Shown piece by piece: positions 54,076 to 63,424 of a stretch of DNA of 64,000 bases. The translations under genes were made by a program, and so were the position numbers. Under the pieces are notes generated by a model, which was not told where the DNA came from, ran no database searches, and saw only the letters and a list, made by a program, of their open reading frames with translations. Where the stretch lies: positions 124,001 through 188,000 of the forward strand of contig NZ_RBEE01000011.1 in assembly GCF_003725795.1 (NCBI RefSeq), in the 5' to 3' direction. Position 1 is the stretch's first letter. Each line of letters begins with the position of its first letter. Source of the DNA: Pedobacter jejuensis. Its GTDB lineage: Bacteria > Bacteroidota > Bacteroidia > Sphingobacteriales > Sphingobacteriaceae.

Positions 54076-54798
54076 ATGTCACAGTTTATTTTGCACAAAG
54101 AAAACACCAGAGGCCATGCAAATCATGGCTGGTTAAACGCCCATCATTCATTCAGTTTTGCTAACTATTACAATCCTGATAGAATGCATTTTGGGGTTTT
54201 AAGAGTTTTAAATGACGACTTAATTGATGGTGGAATGGGTTTTGGTGCGCATCCACATGATAATATGGAAATCATTACGATTCCATTGGCTGGAGCTATT
54301 GCTCATAAAGACAGCATGGGTAATTCAGCTGTTATTAATGCTGGTGAAATTCAGGTTATGAGTGCGGGTACTGGCGTAAGCCATAGTGAATTTAATGCTT
54401 TGGAGGATGTTCAGCTAAACTTATTGCAAATCTGGTTGTTTCCAAATAAAAAGAACGTTACACCACGTTACGACCAAAAAGCTTTAAATGTTGATGCTCG
54501 ACACAATAATTTTCAGCAGATTTTATCTCCAAATGCAGAAGATGATAATGTTTGGATTCATCAGGATGCTTGGTTCTCACTGGGTAAATTCGATGAAGGA
54601 TTTGAAACAGCATATAAAATCAAAAAAGCTGGAAACGGTGTATATGCTTTTGTGATTAGCGGCGAAGTTACCATTGACGGACAAACACTAAGCAAACGCG
54701 ATGCAATTGGTATCTGGGATACAGAAAGCATCAGTTTTAAAGCAATTTCTGCAGATGCAGAGGTTCTGTTAATGGATATTCCGATGGAATTGAATTAA
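54076..54798 (+). CDS. Pirin family protein (bicupin)
   Basis: 240 residues. The pirin N-domain is NHGWLNAHHSFSFANYY, then the iron-binding FGAHPHDNMEIITIPL (two His) and VSHSEFNALED (His, Glu). The C-terminal cupin is more divergent (YAFVISGEVTIDGQTL). Bacterial pirins include quercetinases and redox-dependent regulators; the role here is open. Single gene with its own promoter and terminator. Confidence 0.92.
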   Translation: MSQFILHKENTRGHANHGWLNAHHSFSFANYYNPDRMHFGVLRVLNDDLIDGGMGFGAHPHDNMEIITIPLAGAIAHKDSMGNSAVINAGEIQVMSAGTGVSHSEFNALEDVQLNLLQIWLFPNKKNVTPRYDQKALNVDARHNNFQQILSPNAEDDNVWIHQDAWFSLGKFDEGFETAYKIKKAGNGVYAFVISGEVTIDGQTLSKRDAIGIWDTESISFKAISADAEVLLMDIPMELN

Positions 54799-54815
54799 TA
54801 ATTATTTTTTATCAT

Positions 54816-54850
54816 ACCTCATAGGTATTAAAAACCTATGAGGTTTATTA
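54816..54850 (+). terminator. Terminator of the pirin gene
   Basis: ACCTCATAGGT ... ACCTATGAGGT (54816-54844), then TTATTATTTT. Confidence 0.65.
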
Positions 54851-54862
54851 TTTTGGATAAAT

Positions 54863-55159
54863 ATGCAAACCACAATACTTTATATTGGCAGAGATACAGA
54901 AATTACCGTCGTGATGAATCGCTTACTTAATGCCAAGCCAGAATGGAAGGGTATTTGCGTTTGTAGCGATGCGGAGGCGATATCTATTTTAGAAAATCAG
55001 GAAGTGGATTTGATTCTTTTGGGTAATGGTATTGATTCAGACGCAGAAGAAATATTAAAGAAAAATATTTTGTCTATTCAACCGAAGGTTAAAATTATAC
55101 AGCATTATGGTGGTGGAAGTGGTCTGCTGTACGGAGAAATTATGACTGCACTGGGCTAA
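54863..55159 (+). CDS. Short receiver-like protein without phosphorylation site
   Basis: 98 residues. It begins TTILYIGRDTEITVVMNRLL, then VCSDAEAISILENQEVDLILLGNGI: the alpha/beta rhythm of a CheY-like receiver. At the end of strand 3, where the phospho-accepting Asp should be, the sequence is LILLGNG with no Asp, and the acidic pair near the N-terminus is replaced. Likely a pseudo-receiver or unrelated Rossmann-like protein. No kinase gene nearby. Coding supported by ATG 54863 shortly after a terminator and by the regular fold pattern. Confidence 0.6.
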   Translation: MQTTILYIGRDTEITVVMNRLLNAKPEWKGICVCSDAEAISILENQEVDLILLGNGIDSDAEEILKKNILSIQPKVKIIQHYGGGSGLLYGEIMTALG

Positions 55160-55329
55160 CTGTCGTCTACTAGGATTAATAGGATTACAGGATTTTAGGA
55201 TGAAATGAGAATAGTATGGAAGGCGAGTTAATCCTCTCATTCAAAAATTATTGTATTATTTAATTCTAAACCATTGATACTACTATCCTGATTTTTATTG
55301 CAAATTAATGCTAAAATCAAATAATCCCA

Positions 55330-55725
55330 TTAATCCTGGTTTTTGTTGTCCGGATGCTTTGTATTATAAACTCTTTTAAAAGTAAGACTCCTACTTCCAA
55401 AATTAATTAATAATCCAACGGGAAGTTTATATGCCTCAAGATAATTGATTGCTTGAGCAAGGTGTGCATCGTTTAATTCACTTACAGCTTTTAGTTCAAC
55501 CATGATATTGTTTTCAACGAAAAAATCAACTCTTCTGCACCCAATTTTCGTTTCCCGATAAAAAATAGTCATCGTCATCTCTTCTTTGTAAGATAGATTT
55601 TCAATCGACATTTCAATACCTAATGCTTTTTGATAAATCTTTTCCTGAAATCCAGAACCTAAAAAAGAATGAACTTTCATTGCACAGCCGATAATTCGAC
55701 CTGTGATATCGCCATATTTCATCAT
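55330..55725 (-). CDS. GxxExxY family protein
   Basis: 131 residues. The name motif is GSGFQEKIYQKAL; other family parts are IGCAMKVHSFLG, the Asp and Glu-x-Lys pair in RRVDFFVENNIMVELKA and LAQAINYLEAYKLPVGLLINFG. The D...ExK arrangement suggests a PD-(D/E)xK nuclease-like fold; the function is not established. Often found as isolated genes among repeats, as here. Start at 55725 (or the second Met, 55722). Confidence 0.9.
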   Translation of the reverse strand: MMKYGDITGRIIGCAMKVHSFLGSGFQEKIYQKALGIEMSIENLSYKEEMTMTIFYRETKIGCRRVDFFVENNIMVELKAVSELNDAHLAQAINYLEAYKLPVGLLINFGSRSLTFKRVYNTKHPDNKNQD

Positions 55726-55876
55726 AATAAATAAATTTATTTTTTTAGAAATAGGGACTTTCTTTCAACCAAACTAAGCTATAAAATCTAGAAATACAAT
55801 GTTTTTAAATGACAATTTTAATCAGATGTTAAAATCCTAAAATCGTTTAATCATTAAAATCCTGGTAAATCCTCGT

Positions 55877-56155
55877 CTAGCTAATATACGCCCTGTCTTC
55901 GTCGCTCAAATCTTTCTTATTCTCGGTAGGATTATTTTTCTGAATCTCATCATCGTAGCTGCTAACTGTTTTTCTTGGTCGGCCGGCGATGAAACCGATG
56001 ATAAAACCAACAATAATGCAAATGCCAATTACCAAAAGTTTTGATACCGCAACAGTTGTAACTAAGAAGTTAAAATCGACAGGCTCGGTATTAACCATTA
56101 AAAATATGGTCAATATTGCTGTTAGAATGATGATGAAAATGGTTTTTCCGCTCAT
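55877..56155 (-). CDS. LapA-like small membrane protein (DUF1049)
   Basis: 92 residues. Two membrane helices (4-20, 38-58) with NTEPVDFNFLV between them, which is the LapA/YciS pattern, then a polar tail GRPRKTVSSYDDEIQ. In E. coli LapA works with LapB in LPS assembly control; no lapB is seen here. Three bp after the stop of the gene at 58963-56159, so probably co-transcribed with it. Confidence 0.78.
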   Translation of the reverse strand: MSGKTIFIIILTAILTIFLMVNTEPVDFNFLVTTVAVSKLLVIGICIIVGFIIGFIAGRPRKTVSSYDDEIQKNNPTENKKDLSDEDRAYIS

Positions 56156-56158
56156 GGG

Positions 56159-58963
56159 TTAAAAGCTATAATTAAATGAAAACTCTAATATCGGATTTTG
56201 ATTGTAAATCTTATTAACAAAAACCAATCTGGCTCCAACATCAACAACAGGTTGATAGCGCAAAATGTTTAAACTACTATTCAATTCTACGCCATAAGTT
56301 TTTGGCTGACTCAAATCTGTGTTTATTCCAATGTTTTCATAATGGCTAAACAAACCAGCCCTAAAATTTCTAATGTATGCCAGCGAACCCAATTCCCAAT
56401 CAGGAAAGGCAAAGGGAAAACGATAATTAAAAAGCAAAGTGTTTTGTAATTTACTTTTCGCTAAGATGTTGTTGTAACCATAAACAGTCGAAATTTCTGT
56501 AGCGTATTGATTTACGCCGCTTGCTTTCTGATAATTAAAACTTGCCAGGAAAGAATGATTTTTAGCTAAACCAGGAAAGTAAAAGAAACTTTCTAGCGCC
56601 ATAATTTCGCCACCCAAATTTTTATCAAAAGGTTGGTGATTATAGGTGGCTCTTAACACTTGCGCCCATTCTGGAGCAATATCTCTTTCGGTGGTGCGGA
56701 CGCTATGGTTAAACGTAAAATTATATTCCATCGGAAATTTAAGCTCGCGAATAAAATTGCCAGGCATGTTTTCGAGTAAATACCTTTGGGTAAAACTTGT
56801 TGCCGCATTTAGTGTAAAGGTGTAATTATGATTTCTTGCATTAAACGAAAGCGGAAGAGCTGCATTTAATTTCACATAGTTCTCTCGCCAATCGCCTTGC
56901 TGACTAATGTTTTTAGCTCGATAGAACGTTCGTTTAGGTCGGTTGCGGTATAGCAAGCTAAAAACTGGATAAAGTGCTTTATAGCTAATATCTGCAGTGT
57001 ATTCAAATCGTTTCAAATCACGGTGGTATTTTGCGCCAGTATAGAAGTCCATCGTGTTCAATAAATTGTTTGATTGAAGTTCTAAACCAAAAACATATTC
57101 ATTATCGATTACCGGAATTATGCTGTGAAAACTCAATAAGTTTAAGGCCTGATGAAAGCGTTTTGACTGGAATGAACTATCTGGAATTTTTTCAAAAACA
57201 TTGCCTACGTTTTCTTGCTTTTCTGCTGCTGATGAAAAATCAACAAACGTTAAAGGACCAACAGGTTTTTCAATAAGAGATTTTTCCGCAATTTCATAAC
57301 CGTTAATTTTGTAATCGTTAAAAGTTATACTACCATCTTCAGTTTCTGTGGGATTAAAGGCACCATATTTGGCGCTACTTAATGCATTAATTCTTTTCGT
57401 TTTAATGTTAATGCTGTAAATATTATCGATGCCACTAAAGTGTGCGTTAAAAACAATTTTATCTCCGATAAAAATTGGTCTATTCAGTTGCTGTCTGCTG
57501 CCAGAAATGATATTAATCTTTTTGCCATTTTCCAATAACCACAAACTTTTTCCTTTTTCGCTCACGCTGATGTAAGCAATCCGATTTCCGGTTTTATCAA
57601 AGCTTGGTGTTTGCAAAATTTCGTTTTCTTGGTTGGGGTAGGTTTTTAAAATCTTCCCCGAAGTAGCATCGATTTCTACCAGATTAAACTGATTGCTCAA
57701 GTCAACTTTTGCTACAATAATTTTTTTACCGTCTGCAGAAAGGCTAGGGGAGAAGAGGCGACTTCTGCTACTGAGCTTATTGAATTTTTTAGTCTTAAAA
57801 TTATAGCTACATATTACGCTATAACTTCGTTGTTTATACCGCGGGTCGTAACGGATTTCATCCCAAACCAAAAGGTTATTTTTATAGCTAAACCAAGGCT
57901 GTTCCTGATAACCAATTCCGAATAATTTTTGTTCGGTTTTATCTTCGTTTATGATAACAAAATATCGAGCCTGTTGCTTACTTTCTTTCAGTGCCAAAAT
58001 CTGATTTTTATTTAGGCGAACTGGTAGAAAATAATTGGTAGCTAATGATGTTTTCTGATTCAGACTTTCGTAGTTTTCAGCCGAGATTTTTCCTTCCTGA
58101 ATTTTCCATTTTTCAATAAGATTTTCTTGAGTATTGGCGAAGTAATTTTTGGTGTTTTTTCCGGTAAACTTTTTTAAGCTTTGCGAAAATGGATAAAGCC
58201 TCAAAGGTCTTTTTCTGATGTCGCCCAGCAAACTGTCTGAGATAAACTTTCCATATTTTGCTTTCATATTCGCCACCATTAAAAATCCGGTTTGGTAGTA
58301 GCCTGGAGTTACATCTTTGTTCGAGCCAAAATATGCTTTGCTGTACGAAAATTTTTCTCCCTCCAATAGTGAGGTTCTGTAAGGCATAATCCATTTTGGT
58401 TGTCGCCCGCGACCAGAGTTGGTTAATGCAGTTTCGTTCACTACGGCGTCGCCTTCAAAAAACCAAATCGGGATGCCCACACCCATGTAAGCGAAATAAA
58501 CCAACTCAGGAAATGGATGGGCTTGTGTTCCTGTCAATTTGTCAAACTGAGCAACATGTCGAAGCTCGTGTACCGCAAGGTTATTCAACCAGTCTTGGCT
58601 ATCAAAATTTTGTGGAGGCGTCGCATAAAATTCTGACTTCTTCGGGCCGAGCTGAACAAAGCCATTGGCAATGGTTCCTTGATTCTGTAATAGGATAGGG
58701 ATAGCTGTTTTTTGCTGACGCAAACTAAGTCCAACCTTTGGATAAATAAATGGTAGGGTATTGGCCATTCGTTGTGCATCTTTTTCAAGCTCTCTTGGGT
58801 AAATGATTTTAAAGCCCCCCGAACAAATATAGTTCCATTTTACACTAAGCGGGTTTTGGTCGGAACTAAAAATTTGCCCAAAAACCGATTGTGAAATAAT
58901 TGTTGATGTAATGATGGCTAAGTAACTGATAAATAGTGTACTGTTATGTTTATTGAATTTCAT
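56159..58963 (-). CDS. Large outer-membrane-type protein: gluzincin-like domain, TolB-like propeller, beta-barrel tail
   Basis: 934 residues. Signal peptide ~1-30 (ends SQSVFGQ). A peptidase-like domain has VHELRHVAQFD (HExxH at 132-136) with a downstream Glu-170 in IWFFEGDAVVNE, the gluzincin zinc pattern. Residues ~310-580 hold PD40/TolB-like repeats (LFSPSLSADGKKIIVAKVD, FDKTGNRIAYISVS). The last ~300 residues are alternating strands ending in FNYSF, as in an outer-membrane barrel with a terminal aromatic. Homologues are usually called translocation protein TolB. Peptidase activity is plausible but unproven. Confidence 0.8.
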   Translation of the reverse strand: MKFNKHNSTLFISYLAIITSTIISQSVFGQIFSSDQNPLSVKWNYICSGGFKIIYPRELEKDAQRMANTLPFIYPKVGLSLRQQKTAIPILLQNQGTIANGFVQLGPKKSEFYATPPQNFDSQDWLNNLAVHELRHVAQFDKLTGTQAHPFPELVYFAYMGVGIPIWFFEGDAVVNETALTNSGRGRQPKWIMPYRTSLLEGEKFSYSKAYFGSNKDVTPGYYQTGFLMVANMKAKYGKFISDSLLGDIRKRPLRLYPFSQSLKKFTGKNTKNYFANTQENLIEKWKIQEGKISAENYESLNQKTSLATNYFLPVRLNKNQILALKESKQQARYFVIINEDKTEQKLFGIGYQEQPWFSYKNNLLVWDEIRYDPRYKQRSYSVICSYNFKTKKFNKLSSRSRLFSPSLSADGKKIIVAKVDLSNQFNLVEIDATSGKILKTYPNQENEILQTPSFDKTGNRIAYISVSEKGKSLWLLENGKKINIISGSRQQLNRPIFIGDKIVFNAHFSGIDNIYSINIKTKRINALSSAKYGAFNPTETEDGSITFNDYKINGYEIAEKSLIEKPVGPLTFVDFSSAAEKQENVGNVFEKIPDSSFQSKRFHQALNLLSFHSIIPVIDNEYVFGLELQSNNLLNTMDFYTGAKYHRDLKRFEYTADISYKALYPVFSLLYRNRPKRTFYRAKNISQQGDWRENYVKLNAALPLSFNARNHNYTFTLNAATSFTQRYLLENMPGNFIRELKFPMEYNFTFNHSVRTTERDIAPEWAQVLRATYNHQPFDKNLGGEIMALESFFYFPGLAKNHSFLASFNYQKASGVNQYATEISTVYGYNNILAKSKLQNTLLFNYRFPFAFPDWELGSLAYIRNFRAGLFSHYENIGINTDLSQPKTYGVELNSSLNILRYQPVVDVGARLVFVNKIYNQNPILEFSFNYSF

Positions 58964-60113
58964 TTATGTAAATTACTAAAATAATTAGTTTTTTGATTTT
59001 TATTGAATATTATTTAACTAATTAATAATTTTATTTAAAGTTATTATATTTATGATTTACAGTTTGTTATATATTTTTTATTAATCTTAAATAATGGATT
59101 TTATTCAATTTTAATCTATCGATTTAAACTTGTTCTGCATGTTTCGGGTAACTGATAATTTATTGAATTATACGGTGCTTAAATTACACTAATTAATTGA
59201 TTTAAAAATGAAAATTTGTACAACAAATATGAATGATGTATGTAGCGTTCTCCAATTTTTGTGCTAAATGTTTAACTATTCTCCCGGTGTAAACTCAAGA
59301 ATTTAAAGATATGGGCGAGTTTAACAAGAATGATTTTTATTGTTAAATTTTAGAATTAATGAATCATAGTGAGAATTGTTAAATTGAAATCACTTTGCAG
59401 ATCAATAATTAGATAATCAAAGTGGATATTTTATATATGATATTGCTATTGTAAGCATTAGAATTATCTGATTTTATATATGACGAATTGACAGTTTTAC
59501 ATAAGTTAGTTATTAGAAATTATCAAACATCAAATAGAAATCAATTGTTAAATTTCTGTTGTATTAGGCAATCTTGTTTTATACAGAATTCAATTGTGGG
59601 TCAAATGTAATTCGGTTTTTTAAAGATCGATTCGATTAAATTTGAAAACTGCATTGCCTTATAATCCTTAGGTTTGAGATTAAAATTCTTATAAAGGAAG
59701 GCTTTGGAACAGCAAATATTTGATAGAGAATGATAAAATAACTTTAGAATATGAGGTGGTTTTTTGATGTTGAAGCCTTGAATAAACATTAAATTTATTC
59801 GTTATTTACCTCGAATTAATCGAAAATTTGCGCCTTTAACGATGATTCCTCAGCATATAGGGATTTATTTTAAACAAAAATATTTTTATCTGATAATTTG
59901 TTAAATAGCATAAATACCTTGTTTCTATAGCCATAAAGGCATTTTATATAAGTTTTTGTCTAAAACTTGTTAGAGATGTCAATTATAGACTAAGAGGGAT
60001 ATTTTAACGCTAAAGTTCTTATGAGCGCTTATATAAAACTTGAAATTTTGGCGAGCAGATCTATTATTAAGCAATAAATAATTATCTTCTTTAAGTCTTA
60101 TTTTGATTAAAAT
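58964..60113. other. Long AT-rich gap without recognised gene
   Basis: 1150 bp between the starts/stops of two minus-strand genes. It is markedly AT-rich with no tandem repeat, no tRNA fold that I can draw and no convincing ORF; the only frame above 60 codons (59601-59789, minus) looks random. Upstream control region of the large gene may lie at 58964-59100. A small RNA cannot be excluded. Confidence 0.5.
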
Positions 60114-60992
60114 CTAGGCGTGATTTTTCTTGTTTTTGTAGATAGGATATAGAAAAACAGAAGCTAATATGATGGTGGCACCAATGTAAAATCCGGTCGT
60201 CATTTGTTCTTTATCCTTAAAGAAAATGAAGGCTAAAAGGATGCCATAAACCGGCTCCAAATTGGTTACTAATGCGGTCCGAAAAGCTGATAAAGTTTTC
60301 ATAACAGATACGCCTGCAACATATGCAACGGAGGTACAAAGCGTACCTAAAATCGTTAAATAAATCCAGTCATTTGTGCCCAAATTAAAAGGCACATTTA
60401 GAAAGGAGCCATCGTAAAAACGATACAAAGTTATCCAAAATAGCCCACCAGAAAGTTCATAAAATCCTATGATAGAAGGCTGGATTTTTTGTACAAATGT
60501 GGAATTGATAGTGGAAAAAATACTTGCTGCAAATGCTGCAGAAAGACCGAAAATTATACCCAAAGTATATTGACTTTCGAACTTAAATATCATGTAAATT
60601 CCAACAATAATTAATAAACCAATTATGATATCTCCTTTATAAACTGGATGCTTTTTAATTAGCGGCTCTAGTATTGCTGTAAATAATGTAAATGATGAAA
60701 GGCAAACTAACGTAACTGAAACCGTAGAAACCTTTATGGCATGAAAGAAAAATATCCAATGAATGGCTACAATTCCGCCTGTTAAAAATAGTTGAATAAA
60801 CTGCTTTTTCGTAATTTTTATATTGGTTTTGGTAATGCTAAACCACGCAAATAATGTTATCGAAGCAATTAAAACTCTATACCAAACCATCGGTACAGCA
60901 TCAATAGAAATCATTTTACCAAGCACGCCTGTAAAGCCCCAAACAAAAACGGTAAGATGCAGGATTAGTAAGTTTTTTTTATTCGCATCCAT
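60114..60992 (-). CDS. EamA/DMT-family transporter
   Basis: 292 residues, ten membrane helices in two EamA repeats: VFVWGFTGVLGKMISI with WYRVLIAS in repeat 1, then FGLSAAFAASIFSTINSTFV and the final EPVYGILLAFIFFKDKEQM in repeat 2. Exports small metabolites (amino acids or similar); substrate unknown. Its start overlaps the LptF/G stop by one base. Confidence 0.9.
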   Translation of the reverse strand: MDANKKNLLILHLTVFVWGFTGVLGKMISIDAVPMVWYRVLIASITLFAWFSITKTNIKITKKQFIQLFLTGGIVAIHWIFFFHAIKVSTVSVTLVCLSSFTLFTAILEPLIKKHPVYKGDIIIGLLIIVGIYMIFKFESQYTLGIIFGLSAAFAASIFSTINSTFVQKIQPSIIGFYELSGGLFWITLYRFYDGSFLNVPFNLGTNDWIYLTILGTLCTSVAYVAGVSVMKTLSAFRTALVTNLEPVYGILLAFIFFKDKEQMTTGFYIGATIILASVFLYPIYKNKKNHA

Positions 60993-62095
60993 TATTTTGG
61001 GGCACGTTTTAATAGGTAAAAACCTAGCAATCCGAATACAATTGTTGGTGATAAAACGGCAACAAAAGGAGGTAAACCTCCCTTGGTAGAAAACATCTGA
61101 GTAAATTGATTAAATACGATATAAGCGAAGCTGATAAATATTCCAATACCTAATGAAACACCAACCCCTCCACGCACCTTCCGTGAGGATAATGCAACAC
61201 CAATTAATGTAAGTACAAAGGCCGATAATGGATGTATATACCGTTTATATTGTTCGAACATTAAATCGTTCATAATTCCTGTTCCGCGTATTTTTTCTTT
61301 CCTTATTTTTTCTGCAAGTTCTGGTGTTGAAAGGTTCTGTACCACGTTATCATAAGCAGAAAAATCATCCGGACGCATATCTAAAATGGTATCTTTTAGT
61401 TTACCATTGCCGTAAATCATGGTTTCTTTTAGTCCATCAATTTTTCGAATGGAGTAATTGCTCAACTGCCATTTTCGCTTAGTAGAATCCCATTTAATGT
61501 TATCTGCAATTATTTTTCTGGTAAGCACATCACCATCAAAATTATCTAGTGAAAAGCGATATCCATAATTTGTTTTGTTATCAAAACTTTGAATATAGAT
61601 ATAGGTTTTATCATCCAGTTTCATGTGGATGTTTGATTTAGTCGAAGGGTCGTTTCGTTTAACAAAATTATTTTCGAAGCTGTTTTTCAACGTATTTGTG
61701 TACGGAAGTATATAAAGATTGGATACTAAATTGGCAGAAAATATGATGGTTGCTGAAACAAAATATGGCCATAAAAATCTATTAAAACTAACTCCGCCAC
61801 TTAAAATGGGAACAATCTCGGTCTGATCGGCCATTTTTGCTGTAAAAAATATTACGGCAATAAAGTTAATTAATGGCGATAGCATGTTGATGTAAAATGG
61901 GATCGAACCTGCATAGTATTTAGACAAGACGCCCCAAAAACCCAAACCACTTTTTAAAAAATCATCAAGCTTTTCTGATAAATCGAAAACAATAATTATA
62001 ATTACAAAAATGGCCAGGGTATAAATAAATGTGCCCAGGTATTTGCCAATAATGTATCGGTCGATAATTTTTATTCTGCTTGTTATAAAATTCAT
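60992..62095 (-). CDS. LptF/LptG family permease of LPS transport
   Basis: 367 residues. Three N-terminal membrane helices (IDRYIIGKYLGTFIYTL at the start; FYINMLSPLINFIAVIFF), a periplasmic beta-jellyroll domain (~130-270) and three C-terminal helices (HPLSAFVLTLIGVALSSRKVRGG). It extracts LPS from the inner membrane with LptB/LptC. Which of LptF or LptG it is cannot be told from this window. Two bp after the tgt stop. Confidence 0.88.
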   Translation of the reverse strand: MNFITSRIKIIDRYIIGKYLGTFIYTLAIFVIIIIVFDLSEKLDDFLKSGLGFWGVLSKYYAGSIPFYINMLSPLINFIAVIFFTAKMADQTEIVPILSGGVSFNRFLWPYFVSATIIFSANLVSNLYILPYTNTLKNSFENNFVKRNDPSTKSNIHMKLDDKTYIYIQSFDNKTNYGYRFSLDNFDGDVLTRKIIADNIKWDSTKRKWQLSNYSIRKIDGLKETMIYGNGKLKDTILDMRPDDFSAYDNVVQNLSTPELAEKIRKEKIRGTGIMNDLMFEQYKRYIHPLSAFVLTLIGVALSSRKVRGGVGVSLGIGIFISFAYIVFNQFTQMFSTKGGLPPFVAVLSPTIVFGLLGFYLLKRAPK

Positions 62096-62096
62096 T

Positions 62097-63227
62097 TTAT
62101 AGCTTATTGCCTAATACTTTAACCATTTGGTTTTTCCACTCGTAAAATTCGCCGCTGATAATTTTTTCTCTTGCTTGTTTAACCAACCAAAGGTAAAAAT
62201 GCAGGTTATGTAGCGTAGCAATTTGTGCGCCAAGCATTTCTTTGCTATGTACCAAATGTCTAAGATAGGCTTTGCTTGTTACCAAATCAACATGCAAATC
62301 GCTATCAGGTTCTATTGGCGAAAAATCATTTTCCCACTTTTTATTTCGAATGTTTATAATGCCGTTTTTTGTAAACAACATACCATTTCTGGCATTTCTT
62401 GTTGGCATTACACAATCAAACATATCAATGCCCAAGGCAATATTTTCTAAAATATTAATTGGCGTACCAACGCCCATTAAATAACGTGGTTTTTCGTAGG
62501 GTAATATATCGCAAACTACTTCAGTCATTGCATACATTTCTTCGGCAGGTTCACCGACTGATAAACCACCAATTGCATTACCTTCCCTGTCCATACTTGC
62601 GATAAATTCGGCTGATTTAACCCTTAAATCTTTATAAACCGAGCCTTGCACAATTGGGAAAAGCGTTTGGTCGAATCCATATTTTGGTTGGGTAGTATCA
62701 AAACGAGTGCAACAACGTTTTAACCAACGATGTGTCATTTTAATGGATTCAGCCGCATATTTATAATCGCAAGGGTATGGTGTACATTCATCAAAAGCCA
62801 TAATGATATCAGCTCCGATGGTTCGTTGGATATCCATTGCGTACTCCGGCGTAAAAAGGTGTTTTGAACCATCAATATGAGAATTGAAAGTAACGCCTTC
62901 CTCTTTAATTTTACGCACCTTGCTTAACGAATACACTTGGTAACCACCGCTATCGGTTAAAATTGGCCGATCCCAACCGATAAATTTATGCAGGCCACCT
63001 GCTTTTTCTAAAGTATCTAATCCTGGTCTTAAATAAAGATGGTACGTATTGCCTAAAATTATTTGTGCGTTAATATCTTGCTCTAATTCTCTTTGGTGTA
63101 CTGCTTTTACCGTTCCTGCAGTACCAACAGGCATAAAAATTGGGGTTTGTATTTCGCCATGAGCAGTAGTAACTGTTCCGGCTCTGGCTTTGGAAAGTGG
63201 ATCTTTAGCCTGTAAAGTAAATTTCAT
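62097..63227 (-). CDS. tgt: tRNA-guanine transglycosylase, queuine type
   Basis: 376 residues, TIM barrel. Catalytic segments are LTDSGGYQVYSL (Asp-92), GGLSVGEP (substrate loop, ~220-226) and GIDMFDCVMPTRNARNG (nucleophilic Asp, 268 or 271). It inserts a queuosine precursor at position 34 of GUN tRNAs. The C-terminal zinc site normally reads CxCxxC ... H; here the region 306-325 is EPDSDLHVDLVTSKAYLRHL with no cysteine, while His-340 of TLHNL is kept. I recall the same in other Bacteroidota Tgt proteins. Confidence 0.94.
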   Translation of the reverse strand: MKFTLQAKDPLSKARAGTVTTAHGEIQTPIFMPVGTAGTVKAVHQRELEQDINAQIILGNTYHLYLRPGLDTLEKAGGLHKFIGWDRPILTDSGGYQVYSLSKVRKIKEEGVTFNSHIDGSKHLFTPEYAMDIQRTIGADIIMAFDECTPYPCDYKYAAESIKMTHRWLKRCCTRFDTTQPKYGFDQTLFPIVQGSVYKDLRVKSAEFIASMDREGNAIGGLSVGEPAEEMYAMTEVVCDILPYEKPRYLMGVGTPINILENIALGIDMFDCVMPTRNARNGMLFTKNGIINIRNKKWENDFSPIEPDSDLHVDLVTSKAYLRHLVHSKEMLGAQIATLHNLHFYLWLVKQAREKIISGEFYEWKNQMVKVLGNKL

Positions 63228-63424
63228 TTGTAGTGTATAATTTATTGATGGGTAAACGAATCCCTTTAATTAACAATAATAGAGCGTTATTAGGCATTAT
63301 TTACCGTTGAAAAATCTGCCAAAAGTAGCAAAATTTGAGGGTTTATTTTTGTTTAATTTTTTATCCACATAAAAGTGTATTACAGATTAAAAATGAGAAA
63401 TTTGCGCCTATTTATTTTGATACC

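Noticed and set aside
59601-59789. 62-codon minus-strand ORF in the long AT-rich gap
   Set aside because: Random-looking composition, no promoter or family signature; likely spurious.
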